Source: Methylomonas methanica
Lineage (GTDB): Bacteria > Pseudomonadota > Gammaproteobacteria > Methylococcales > Methylomonadaceae
NCBI GenBank assembly: GCA_001644045.1
Contig: LUUF01000043.1
Location: 124,001 to 188,000 of the forward strand
Length of the DNA stretch: 64,000 bases
Reading direction: 5' to 3'
Both the position numbers and the translations under genes were made by a program. Under the pieces are notes generated by a model, which saw nothing but the letters and a program-made list of their open reading frames with translations, did no database searches and was not told the DNA's origin. Positions 8,669 through 16,098 of this stretch are shown piece after piece (position 1 is the stretch's first letter; the number at the start of each line of letters is the position of its first letter).

Positions 8669-9025
8669 CTAAATCCCGCCATAAATCCTGTTCACCATTC
8701 GGTAAAACCACCTTGGTTTACTCAGGATAATTCCAAACGCGACAACCGGCGTCACCGGTACCGGCGCAATATCGACAATGAATAATCCCAATAAGCTTAA
8801 AAAGCAGTTGATTCTGCTTTGCCTGGTTTGTTCGGCTGAATAGGTCGGGGATACCTCGGCGGGTACACTTGCATTAGCGTACATATTCTCGATTAAGCCC
8901 CTAAACCAGAGCGGCCGCAGCGCAACCACATACATGCCTATCAAGCAGCCGGGTGAAACCGGCCCGAAGCCTATGATGGCAAACAGGGAAAATGCGGCAA
9001 GGCATTTGATTTGGGATGAATTCAT
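8669..9025 (-). CDS. Small membrane protein of unknown function, 118 aa
   Basis: I do not recognise it. Two hydrophobic stretches are visible, at residues about 8-34 (LAAFSLFAIIGFGPVSPGC onward) and about 75-100 (CFLSLLGLFIVDIAPVPVTP, VVAFGIIL). Between them is a polar loop rich in Ser, Ala and Thr. The ends RPLWFRGLIENMY and KPRWFYRMVNRIYGGI resemble each other, which suggests an internal duplication of a TM plus WFRG/WFYR amphipathic motif. It is convergent with nifS and shows no nif-type promoter. Confidence 0.6.
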   Translation of the reverse strand: MNSSQIKCLAAFSLFAIIGFGPVSPGCLIGMYVVALRPLWFRGLIENMYANASVPAEVSPTYSAEQTRQSRINCFLSLLGLFIVDIAPVPVTPVVAFGIILSKPRWFYRMVNRIYGGI

Positions 9026-9113
9026 AAACCATACTGGGTCTGAAAAACAAAAATTACGGGCAATACCAACGACACTGTGGTTGCTGCGCTACGCCTCCCT
9101 AGACGATTAACAA

Positions 9114-9139
9114 AAAAGGCGGTTGTTTAACCGCCTTTT
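9114..9139 (-). terminator. Rho-independent terminator of PEP-CTERM gene
   Basis: AAAAGGCGGTT-GTTT-AACCGCCTTTT is flanked by six As, read as a T-run on the minus strand. It lies 24 bases beyond the stop of the minus-strand gene at 9163 and could work in both directions. Confidence 0.85.
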
Positions 9140-9162
9140 CTGGATTTGGATGCGCTATTTGA

Positions 9163-9792
9163 TCAAATTTTCCGGGTTTTTCTGGTAAGACCCAGACCGG
9201 CTAATGCGGTGCCGAACAACCATACGGCGCCTGGTAAAGGGACGGCGGCAACGTTAAAGTTGATATTGTTAATGCCATTGTTCCAGTCGGTTCCCAAAAT
9301 AATATTTAGCGAATGTGCGGTTAGGTTGGGTGAAAAAGTCTGTGTAGCGAAACGAGAAACCTCGTAGGGCCCGTAATTGACCAGTATATTGGAAAAATCA
9401 TTGCCATCGACCACTCGGAAATCAGTAGCAGTCAACGTGGAGTTAACGGCTCCCGTTGGATATGCCGCAACGTCGAAACTATTCAGGGTTATAGATTGAT
9501 TAGGATTAACCGCAGTCAACTTGATGCTTAAAAGCAAACCGCTGGTATGGGCAAACGCCGCGGTATTGAGGTCTGCGTATCCTGCATTCCACAACAAAAC
9601 ATCTGAATATGCCTCCGAGCCGTTCAGGTTCAAGCTTGAATAAGATACCGTCACATCAGGTGTAGAGCCATATCCGATTGGAATTGGGTCATAGTTGTTA
9701 AAGGGCAGTAACGAGTCAAAATTAATTGTGGCCGCTTGAGTGTTAAATGCGGCGGCAATCAGAATGAGTGGATAAATTTTTTTGGATAACAT
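9163..9792 (-). CDS. PEP-CTERM sorted exported protein
   Basis: The 209-aa protein has a signal peptide (residues 1-20, LSKKIYPLILIAAAFNTQA) and a C-terminal sorting tail VPLPGAVWLFGTALAGLGL followed by basic residues (TRKTRKI). That tail is the PEP-CTERM signal read by exosortase/archaeosortase-type EpsH enzymes in exopolysaccharide-producing bacteria. The body is Asn/Ser/Thr-rich and beta-prone, with no catalytic motif. It is likely a secreted or surface matrix protein. It stands alone, with a terminator directly downstream. No exosortase gene is in this window. Confidence 0.85.
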   Translation of the reverse strand: MLSKKIYPLILIAAAFNTQAATINFDSLLPFNNYDPIPIGYGSTPDVTVSYSSLNLNGSEAYSDVLLWNAGYADLNTAAFAHTSGLLLSIKLTAVNPNQSITLNSFDVAAYPTGAVNSTLTATDFRVVDGNDFSNILVNYGPYEVSRFATQTFSPNLTAHSLNIILGTDWNNGINNINFNVAAVPLPGAVWLFGTALAGLGLTRKTRKI

Positions 9793-10144
9793 CTTAAAAC
9801 TCCTTCAATGTTTGTTTAAGTAAGTCCATCGATTCACTGCAACCCGGCAAAAGTCGGCACAGCTTTTGGTTCACTAAACAGTGCAGCAAACGGCCGGCCA
9901 TTTTTTTTTGTTTCTTTAATGTTGATTTTATTCAATGGCTTAGTGGTGGCTTTCTGTCGAGATTCTATACGTAGGTACTTTAAAGGCCGGATTGTGTAAA
10001 TAAAGCTGACACTGTTGATGCGGTGCAATATTTCGAATCCATCAATTAAACGCTAATTCCGGAACTCGCAATATTTTCCCGATTTGCAAACACTGGAAAA
10101 GGGGAAAACAGCGAAGGGATTGGCTGCGTTCCCCGAACTTTGAC
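9793..10144. other. Intergenic region without recognised gene
   Basis: This 352-bp stretch between two minus-strand PEP-CTERM genes holds an A/T tract (run of Ts near 9902-9910) and no ORF with convincing coding character. No sigma-54 or NifA element was found. A promoter for the gene starting at 9792 is presumably within it but I could not identify one. Confidence 0.4.
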
Positions 10145-11128
10145 TTACGCCGGACGGCGTTTGGCGAAAAGCAAGCCCGTCATGCCGCTAACAAAAAATA
10201 CGATAGAGCTAGGCAGCGGTACCTGACTGACCACGGCACCGGCAAATAGCGCATGAACTTGCGTGGTTGGATGGAAATCGTCCCAAAACACTCGGCTAGC
10301 CGGATCGGAACACGCATCCGGCAAACTTACGCAGGCTTCCGTGGCATTGGTGAACCCGTAGGCAGTAGGATTTTGCACCAGATTGTTAAAAAAATTATAA
10401 GAATCGAATTGCACGATTTGGGTATTGGAGAACGCTGTGGACAAGGTTCCTAGCTGGTCGGCCAGCTCTTGGTTGAATTCGAGGGAATAGTTTTGTGCTG
10501 CCGCGGCCGCAATTGGAGGAAGTGATTGCGCAAAGGGGGTAATGCTCAAATCCGGTAAATTCGGCACCACGATATGCTGCGCGCCAATGCCGATTAAAGC
10601 GCCGACGTAGCCGGCGATATTCCGCGCCGCCAATGTTGCTGAGTCGCCGGTCAAAAAATCGTTAGCCCCGCCCCATACAAAAAACAGCGAGTCTGGCGTG
10701 ACAGCGTTGATAAAGCTCGGTGTCGATGAAAAAAGGCCGACTTGTTGCGTCATGCCGGGCGCGAATTTCGTGCCTGGGCTGGTTTGGCTGCCGCCATCGC
10801 CCTCGTTGCCTATCCCGGTGGTCGAACCCGCGACCGCAAAATTAAAGAAATTGCCGGCATTGCCGCCGCCGGACAGAACGGAGTTAGCTATATATTCCAC
10901 GGCTGTGGGACCGTTGCTAATGCGCCCTTGGTAATAAGGCGGACAGGGGTGGTCAGGATCGCATTGCCCGGCCAGGTTATAAGCACTTAATACCGAGGAA
11001 GCGCTGGTTCCGCTATCCGAGAGACTATCCCCGAAAACGAATAAATTTGAAAAAGGCGTAGCTCCAACTTGGCTGCTAGCCAGGAAAGATGTGAAAAACA
11101 GCGCGAGAACATAGGGTTTCTTCATCAT
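10145..11128 (-). CDS. GDSL/SGNH-family esterase with PEP-CTERM tail
   Basis: The 327-aa protein has a signal peptide (KKPYVLALFFTSFLASSQVGA). The SGNH hydrolase block I FGDSLSDSGT carries the nucleophile Ser, GGANDF is block III, and block V WDDFHPTTQ holds the Asp-His pair. Spacing matches the phospholipase/lecithinase/hemolysin branch of GDSL lipases. The C-terminus VPLPSSIVFFVSGMTGLLF plus AKRRPA is a PEP-CTERM variant, so the enzyme is exported and sorted to the surface. Likely activity is an ester hydrolase of unknown substrate. The start is a double ATG; either codon may be used. Confidence 0.9.
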   Translation of the reverse strand: MMKKPYVLALFFTSFLASSQVGATPFSNLFVFGDSLSDSGTSASSVLSAYNLAGQCDPDHPCPPYYQGRISNGPTAVEYIANSVLSGGGNAGNFFNFAVAGSTTGIGNEGDGGSQTSPGTKFAPGMTQQVGLFSSTPSFINAVTPDSLFFVWGGANDFLTGDSATLAARNIAGYVGALIGIGAQHIVVPNLPDLSITPFAQSLPPIAAAAAQNYSLEFNQELADQLGTLSTAFSNTQIVQFDSYNFFNNLVQNPTAYGFTNATEACVSLPDACSDPASRVFWDDFHPTTQVHALFAGAVVSQVPLPSSIVFFVSGMTGLLFAKRRPA

Positions 11129-11452
11129 GTCTATCTCCGTTGGGTTGTGTGTGAATCTTCAAGAATTTACTGGATAAAGCCCATCGCCGTGTAAGCAGCC
11201 ATCCGGAAGGCATAATATTTTCAGACTGCTTTTTGTTGCAACCTATTAGTGTGTTTATCCGCGCTCTAACTAAGATCCGGGTTTCGCCAAAATCGCTCGA
11301 ATCGATACCTTGCGCGCTATCTCAACAAGTGCCACGGAATTGAGATGACGCCAGCGTAACTCAGGCTGAGCATTCTCGTCTAACGTTTTAATAGTGCTGC
11401 GGGTCTTTCCTTGTATATGGGGATGGCCTGATTTGCATATGTGTTGATGGAT

Positions 11453-11468
11453 TGTCGCGTTTACGACA
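11453..11468. promoter_or_regulatory. NifA upstream activator site for nifV operon
   Basis: TGTCGCGTTTACGACA matches TGT-N10-ACA exactly and extends to the perfect inverted repeat ATTGTCG-N6-CGACAAT. It is centred about 100 bp upstream of the sigma-54 element at 11552. Confidence 0.92.
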
Positions 11469-11551
11469 ATTCGTCTCTCTCCCCGGAAGTTGTCTTGTCG
11501 GCATTACGCCAACGCGTCTTTCCAGCCCATAAATTTCCACGGTTTCCCAGT

Positions 11552-11567
11552 TGGCAAGTCTTTTGCA
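11552..11567 (+). promoter_or_regulatory. Sigma-54 -24/-12 promoter of nifV operon
   Basis: TGGCAAGTCTTTTGCA has GG-N10-GC spacing and a perfect TTGCA -12 element. It lies 70 bp before the nifV ATG. The rest of the 509-bp gap upstream of nifV (11129-11637) holds the NifA site and otherwise nothing recognisable. Confidence 0.92.
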
Positions 11568-11637
11568 TTAATCCTATCGAAGGCGTTATTCACGCTCCGG
11601 TTTTCAAATATTTAACTTTGCGACTCAAGGTTTAGCC

Positions 11638-12762
11638 ATGAAAAGCAACTCCAGAACCATCGTCATCGACGACACCACGCTCCGCGACGGCGAACAATCG
11701 GCCGGCGTAGTGTTCTCGTTGGAGGAAAAGTTGGCGATTGCCGGACAGTTATCCGCGCTGGGTGTGCCGGAGTTGGAGATTGGTATCCCGGCCATGGGTG
11801 CACAGGAACGGGACGAAATAAAAGCCATTGCCGCATTAAAACTGCCCAGCAATTTATTGGTGTGGTCGAGGATGCGGGAAGAAGATTTGCAACACTGCCT
11901 GGGTTTGGGCGTCGGCACGGTGGATTTATCGATTTCCGCGTCCGATCAACATATCCAACACAAACTGAAACAAAGTCGGGCCTGGGTGCTGGCTACCATC
12001 GAGCGCTGCGTGAAGACTGCGGTCGATGCCGGTATGCAGGTTTGTGTGGGTGCCGAGGACGCTTCCCGCGCCGACGGCGATTTTCTGGCGTTGATGGCCG
12101 AGGCTGCGCAAGCTGCCGGCGCCTGCCGGATTCGCTTCGCCGATACGGTCGGCATTATGGAACCGTTCGGTGTATTCGAAGCGATTCGCAAACTGCGCGC
12201 CGTCACCGACATGGATATCGAAATGCACGCCCACGACGATCTGGGCTTGGCAACCGCCAACACCTTGGCCGCGGCATATGCCGGCGCCACTCACGTCAAT
12301 ACCACCGTTAACGGTTTGGGCGAACGGGCCGGCAATGCCGCTTTGGAAGAAGTAGTGGTGGGCTTGAAGCAACTATACGGCTTCGAAACCGGCGTGGATT
12401 TGCGCAATTTTCCAGCTCTGTCCCGTCAGGTTGCGACCGCTTCCGGCGACACGATAGGCAGCCGCAAAAGCCTGATCGGCCGCGATGTGTTCAGCCACGA
12501 AGCCGGCATCCACGTCGACGGTCTGCTGAAAGATCCCAACAATTATCAAGGTGTCGATCCCGCCTTGGTCGGTCGTAGCCACCAGCTAGTGCTTGGCAAG
12601 CATTCCGGCAGTCAAGGCGTGATGCATGCCTACAAGCAACTGGGTATCCAAATTAACCGCTGGCAGGCCGGTCGCCTGCTGCCGTTGATCCGCGAGTTTG
12701 TCAGTTTGCACAAACGCGCACCACAATCGACCGATTTGAATCAATTTTTACACAGCCTATAG
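11638..12762 (+). CDS. nifV: NifV homocitrate synthase
   Basis: The 374-aa enzyme is of the HMGL-like/isopropylmalate synthase family. The N-terminal [12 protein letters not shown] motif carries the catalytic Arg/Asp, [13 protein letters not shown] holds the metal-binding His-x-His, and [14 protein letters not shown] is the second signature. It condenses acetyl-CoA with 2-oxoglutarate to homocitrate, the organic ligand of FeMo-cofactor. The length is typical of NifV and lacks the leucine-regulated C-terminal domain of LeuA. It heads the operon nifV-ORF55-cysE-TPR-ORF40-nifW-nifZ-nifM-clpX under its own NifA/sigma-54 promoter. Confidence 0.96.
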   Translation: MKSNSRTIVIDDTTLRDGEQSAGVVFSLEEKLAIAGQLSALGVPELEIGIPAMGAQERDEIKAIAALKLPSNLLVWSRMREEDLQHCLGLGVGTVDLSISASDQHIQHKLKQSRAWVLATIERCVKTAVDAGMQVCVGAEDASRADGDFLALMAEAAQAAGACRIRFADTVGIMEPFGVFEAIRKLRAVTDMDIEMHAHDDLGLATANTLAAAYAGATHVNTTVNGLGERAGNAALEEVVVGLKQLYGFETGVDLRNFPALSRQVATASGDTIGSRKSLIGRDVFSHEAGIHVDGLLKDPNNYQGVDPALVGRSHQLVLGKHSGSQGVMHAYKQLGIQINRWQAGRLLPLIREFVSLHKRAPQSTDLNQFLHSL

Positions 12763-12773
12763 CGAGGTGTCAG

Positions 12774-12941
12774 ATGAGTAGCAATCGTCAAAAACCAGCC
12801 GTGCCCAGCACCGCCAAAGTCGACGTACCACAGCACAATCCGGCGCAGCACGAACTGCAGGATGATCGTTACCCCGGTACATTTTTCCGGGTGCCTGGCG
12901 TGCCCATGCCCGGTAAAACCACCTGGAGCTTGGCAAAATGA
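12774..12941 (+). CDS. Small nif-operon ORF, 55 aa
   Basis: This short ORF starts 11 bases after the nifV stop with a GAGGTGTCAG ribosome site, and its TGA overlaps the cysE ATG (ATGA). The product reads [19 protein letters not shown], then about 20 residues of polar, Gln/His-rich sequence, then [19 protein letters not shown] and WSLAK. It is soluble, Pro-rich and has no cysteine. I do not recognise the family. The tight coupling on both sides argues that it is translated, perhaps as a small accessory protein or to couple nifV and cysE translation. Confidence 0.65.
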   Translation: MSSNRQKPAVPSTAKVDVPQHNPAQHELQDDRYPGTFFRVPGVPMPGKTTWSLAK

Positions 12942-13714
12942 TGTTTTTCTCGCCGTCGCGTCCCAGCGTTGCGTCCGGACTCTGGCAAGACTGGCGCGAC
13001 GATGTGGCCTGCGTATTTGCCCGAGATCCGGCGGCGCGCGGCTTGCCGGAAGTGTTATTGGCTTATCCCGGCGTACATGCGGTATTGTTGCATAGGGTAA
13101 CCAATCGCTTGTGGCATGCGGATTGGAAATTGACCGCGCGTTTACTGGCGGCTTTTGCCCGCTGGCTGACCAATGTCGATATTCATCCCGGCGCGACGAT
13201 AGGCAAGCGCTTTTTTATCGACCACGGAGCCGGCGTGGTGATCGGCGAAACCGCCGAGATCGGTCACGACGTGACGATGTATCACGGCGTGACGCTGGGC
13301 GGCACTACTTGGAACAAGGAAAAGCGCCATCCGACGCTAGGCAATAACGTGCTGATCGGAGCCGGCGCCAAGATCCTCGGTGCGATCACCTTGGGCGACA
13401 ACGTCCGGGTCGGCGCCAACTCGGTGGTGATCAAAGATGTGCCGCCTTGCTGCACGGTGATAGGAATTCCCGGCCGTATCATTCAACAAAAAGGTTTGAA
13501 GATTCAAGATCCGCGCGGTATCGATCTGGACCACCATCTGGTGCCGGATCCGGTCGGCAAAGCGTTGAGCTGTCTAGTGGACCGCCTGGACGAGCTGGAA
13601 AGCAACCAAAAACGCTTTGTGGTGGCGGAAGAGACTTGCGGTAGCTGCGAAGCGGAAGGTGTCTGTCACGGCGAGGATGTGGTGATGCTGAAACAAGCGG
13701 CGGGCGGTAAGTGA
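12938..13714 (+). CDS. cysE: Nif-linked serine O-acetyltransferase
   Basis: The 258-aa protein has an N-terminal helical segment and a left-handed beta-helix of hexapeptide repeats (about 85-185: [36 protein letters not shown]). It acetylates serine to O-acetylserine, the cysteine precursor. In Azotobacter a dedicated cysE copy follows nifV and feeds cysteine to NifS. The C-terminal extension carries three cysteines ([12 protein letters not shown]) not found in standard CysE. They might sense redox or bind a cluster, which is speculation. It overlaps the 55-aa ORF upstream and the next gene by one base downstream. Confidence 0.94.
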   Translation: MMFFSPSRPSVASGLWQDWRDDVACVFARDPAARGLPEVLLAYPGVHAVLLHRVTNRLWHADWKLTARLLAAFARWLTNVDIHPGATIGKRFFIDHGAGVVIGETAEIGHDVTMYHGVTLGGTTWNKEKRHPTLGNNVLIGAGAKILGAITLGDNVRVGANSVVIKDVPPCCTVIGIPGRIIQQKGLKIQDPRGIDLDHHLVPDPVGKALSCLVDRLDELESNQKRFVVAEETCGSCEAEGVCHGEDVVMLKQAAGGK

Positions 13715-14253
13715 TGGAAATGGATTTACTGCAATTCGACGCCAAGGATCTGTATTACGAGAAAGCGGACAGCCAGGAAGTGGAGGACTTGATCCAATAT
13801 GCCTCCGAACTTTACGCCAGCGGCGAAGCGGAGTTACCGCTGTTACAGGCTTATTTACGAGCACCGGAATCCTTGAACGTGCTGGTGTCGTTGAATCGAT
13901 TTTATTACTACCAACATCGGCTGACGGACGCCTTGTTGATTTCCGAAAGAGCGTTGACGCTGATCCGACCCGGTATCGATTTTCCGGAAGATTGGCGGCA
14001 GCTGGAAAGAGAACACATCAGCGAGGCGCCGAAAGACTTGCTGACCCGGATCAGGCTGTATTTGTTCACCTTGAAATCAATCGGATTTCTGAACATGCGC
14101 TTGGAAAATCTGGAGTTGAGCCGGGCGATTTTCGAAAAGTTGGTGTCATTGGACGACAAAGACCGGATTGGGGCACGAGGTTTGTTGGAATTGGTCGTGC
14201 GTCGTCAGGAAGCGGCGGAAGGGATTTTCCGCATGCCGCAAGCTTTCGGGTAG
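13714..14253 (+). CDS. Helical-repeat (TPR-like) protein of the nif operon
   Basis: The 179-aa protein is all-helical by inspection, with TPR-like helix pairs such as LLQAYLRAPESLNVLVSLNR, RLTDALLISERALTLI and LENLELSRAIFEKLVSLDD. It has no catalytic motif. The ATG at 13714 overlaps the cysE stop (TGATG). It lies between cysE and nifW and is transcribed with them, so a scaffolding or chaperone role in nitrogenase maturation is plausible but unproven. I recognise it only as a nif-neighbourhood hypothetical; it is not NifW, which is the gene at 14456. Confidence 0.8.
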   Translation: MEMDLLQFDAKDLYYEKADSQEVEDLIQYASELYASGEAELPLLQAYLRAPESLNVLVSLNRFYYYQHRLTDALLISERALTLIRPGIDFPEDWRQLEREHISEAPKDLLTRIRLYLFTLKSIGFLNMRLENLELSRAIFEKLVSLDDKDRIGARGLLELVVRRQEAAEGIFRMPQAFG

Positions 14254-14327
14254 GCATTGCCCATTAAGCAGATGCAATCGATAAGTGATGTTTGTTGTTC
14301 CGCGCAATTAACCTAAAGGTGATCGCC

Positions 14328-14450
14328 ATGATGAAGAAACAAAAATCCGATCCATTTTTGGCCCAAACAGCTGTGATGCTGGTGGTTTTATTAGTGGTGT
14401 ACGCATTGGGAGAACAACCTGCCAATCTTGATCACCTGATGATGAGGTAA
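14328..14450 (+). CDS. Small single-span membrane ORF, 40 aa
   Basis: ATG ATG AAG AAA starts a 40-aa protein with one clear transmembrane helix (residues 14-28, AVMLVVLLVVYALG), a basic N-terminus (MMKKQKSD) and a short His/Met tail. An AAAGGTGATC ribosome site precedes it. Its TAA overlaps the candidate nifW ATG at 14450. N-in topology is expected from the positive-inside rule. I do not recognise it, and it has no known nif counterpart that I can name. Confidence 0.6.
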   Translation: MMKKQKSDPFLAQTAVMLVVLLVVYALGEQPANLDHLMMR

Positions 14451-14455
14451 TGACG

Positions 14456-14770
14456 ATGAGTTTAGAAGAAGATATGGAAGAGCTGGAGGCCGCGGAAGAT
14501 TTTCTGCGGTATTTCGAGCTGGAATACGATACCACCGTCGTCCACGTCAACCGGCTACATATCCTGCAGCGTTTCCACAATTATCTGAGTCAGGCCGGCG
14601 ATAACATGCCGGAAGACGAAGATGCGCAACGGGAAGTCTACAAAAAGCTGTTGCAGCGCGCTTACAGCGATTTCGTGGATTCCGATGCGCAGACCGAAAA
14701 AGTATTCAAGGTCTTCAAAATGATGGAACCGCAAACCGTGTTTGTTTCACTAGGCGACATTAAAACATGA
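14456..14770 (+). CDS. nifW: NifW nitrogenase stabilising/protective protein
   Basis: The acidic protein of about 104 aa shows the NifW core LEAAEDFLRYFELEYDTTVV, then NRLHILQRFHNYL and RAYSDFVDSDAQTEKVFKVF. I prefer the ATG at 14456 (MSLEED) because ATGAGGT lies 9 bases upstream. The ATG at 14450 overlaps the previous stop and has poor spacing. NifW interacts with the MoFe protein and NifZ and affects oxygen stability and P-cluster maturation. The stop overlaps nifZ by 4 bases. Confidence 0.94.
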   Translation: MSLEEDMEELEAAEDFLRYFELEYDTTVVHVNRLHILQRFHNYLSQAGDNMPEDEDAQREVYKKLLQRAYSDFVDSDAQTEKVFKVFKMMEPQTVFVSLGDIKT

Positions 14771-15243
14771 TAGAAGAACGTTACGACGAAGAGCGCTTCG
14801 AATTCGGCGAGCGAGTTAGGCTGACGCGTAACGTTCGCAACGACGGCACTTACCCGGGTATGGATGTCGGCGACTTCTTGCTGCGCCGGGGTAGTGTCGG
14901 CAACGTCATCGAAGTCGGTACATTTTTGCAAGACCAAGTGATCTATACCGTGCATTTTCTGGATGCCGGACGCATGGTGGGCTGTCGGGCCGAAGAGTTG
15001 ATCTCTGCCGATGCACCTTGGAATCCCAGCCGTTTCGAGTTCCGCGATCAGGTGGTTTGCACGATCGACATCCCGACTCAAGACGGCAACTTTCCTGCCG
15101 GCACCCAAGGCGAAATCCTGAAAGTGTTGCGAGACAGCGATCCCTTGCTCTACCACGTGCGTTTTCCGGGTAAAACCATGCAGGTGCCGGAGAGCGTGTT
15201 GGAGCCCGCGGACCCGGCTACGTTTAAAGAACCGGAGGCATAG
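14767..15243 (+). CDS. nifZ: NifZ, two NifZ domains
   Basis: The 158-aa protein starts with the canonical NifZ block FGERVRLTRNVRNDGTYPG, then GDFLLRRGSVGNVIEVGTFL and DQVIYTVHFLDAGRMVGCR. A second, weaker copy follows (FEFRDQVVCTIDIPTQDGNF, GTQGEILKV, LYHVRFPGKTMQVPE). It acts in formation of the second P-cluster of the MoFe protein with NifW. It overlaps nifW and ends 2 bases before the nifM ATG. Confidence 0.95.
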   Translation: MIEERYDEERFEFGERVRLTRNVRNDGTYPGMDVGDFLLRRGSVGNVIEVGTFLQDQVIYTVHFLDAGRMVGCRAEELISADAPWNPSRFEFRDQVVCTIDIPTQDGNFPAGTQGEILKVLRDSDPLLYHVRFPGKTMQVPESVLEPADPATFKEPEA

Positions 15244-15245
15244 TG

Positions 15246-16097
15246 ATGAGCCAGACGTCGATAGAGCCTTACACCCTGTTGCGGGCCTCGTTGAGCCTAT
15301 TCCAGAAGGCGCCGGCCGAATTGGAGCAACTGCAATTGCGCCAGGTGGAAGTGCAAGCCAAAAACGAATACGAGATAGAAGGCCGGGTATTGAATTCGGC
15401 CGAAGCCACCGGTGTGGTAATTTCCGATACGGAACTGGATAGAGCCTATAAGGAAGTGCGCGGCCGTTTCGAAGACGAAGAGGCATTTTTAGCGGCGTTG
15501 AGCGCCAACGGTTTAGATATTGATCTGTTGAAAGCCGCCTTGTACCGGCAGTGTAAGGTCGATGCGGTAATGGATAGAGTGGCCGCGCGGGCGCCCAAGG
15601 TCAACGAGGTGGAAATCGGCATTTTCTACCACTCGCACCCGGAAAAGTTTCACAAACCCGAGCAGCGGCAGGCCAGGCACATCTTGATCAGTATCAATCC
15701 GGATTATCCGGACAATACCCGCGAGGCAGCCTGGCGTCGGATTAACGAGATTGTCGGCACCTTGAAACGCAAACCGCATAAATTTGCCGATCTGGCGCTG
15801 AAATATTCGGAATGTCCGACGGCGGTGCAGGGCGGTGAAGTGGGTACAGTAGCCAAGGGCACCTTGTTTCCGGAACTGGATGCGGTATTGTTTGCTTTAA
15901 AAGAAGACGCCATCAGCGATGTGGTGGAAACCGAGATGGGCTTTCATGTGATTCAGTGCATGAAAATCGTCCTCGCCGAAACCATGTCCTTAAAAAAAGC
16001 GACACCGAAGATTCAGCAGATCATGCAGGATCGTTACCGCAGAAATTGCCAGCGCACGTGGCTGGCCAGTCTGCCCGCAGTCAACAGGAGTGCCTAA
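15246..16097 (+). CDS. nifM: NifM peptidyl-prolyl cis-trans isomerase
   Basis: The 283-aa protein has an N-terminal SurA-like helical part and a parvulin domain at about 130-245 (RQARHILISINPDYPD, ALKYSECPTAVQGGEVGTV, ETEMGFHVIQC). NifM is required to activate the Fe protein (NifH). I use the ATG at 15246 although a GTG stands immediately before it. It lies in the nifWZM-clpX string and overlaps the possible upstream GTG start of clpX. Confidence 0.94.
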   Translation: MSQTSIEPYTLLRASLSLFQKAPAELEQLQLRQVEVQAKNEYEIEGRVLNSAEATGVVISDTELDRAYKEVRGRFEDEEAFLAALSANGLDIDLLKAALYRQCKVDAVMDRVAARAPKVNEVEIGIFYHSHPEKFHKPEQRQARHILISINPDYPDNTREAAWRRINEIVGTLKRKPHKFADLALKYSECPTAVQGGEVGTVAKGTLFPELDAVLFALKEDAISDVVETEMGFHVIQCMKIVLAETMSLKKATPKIQQIMQDRYRRNCQRTWLASLPAVNRSA

Positions 16098-16098
16098 C

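Noticed and set aside
9834-10028. 64-aa open frame on the minus strand
   Set aside because: No ribosome site, low-complexity composition and no similarity I recognise.
11400-11440. GGCCTGATTTGC as a second sigma-54 promoter of nifV
   Set aside because: GG to GC distance is 8, not 10; the perfect element lies at 11552.
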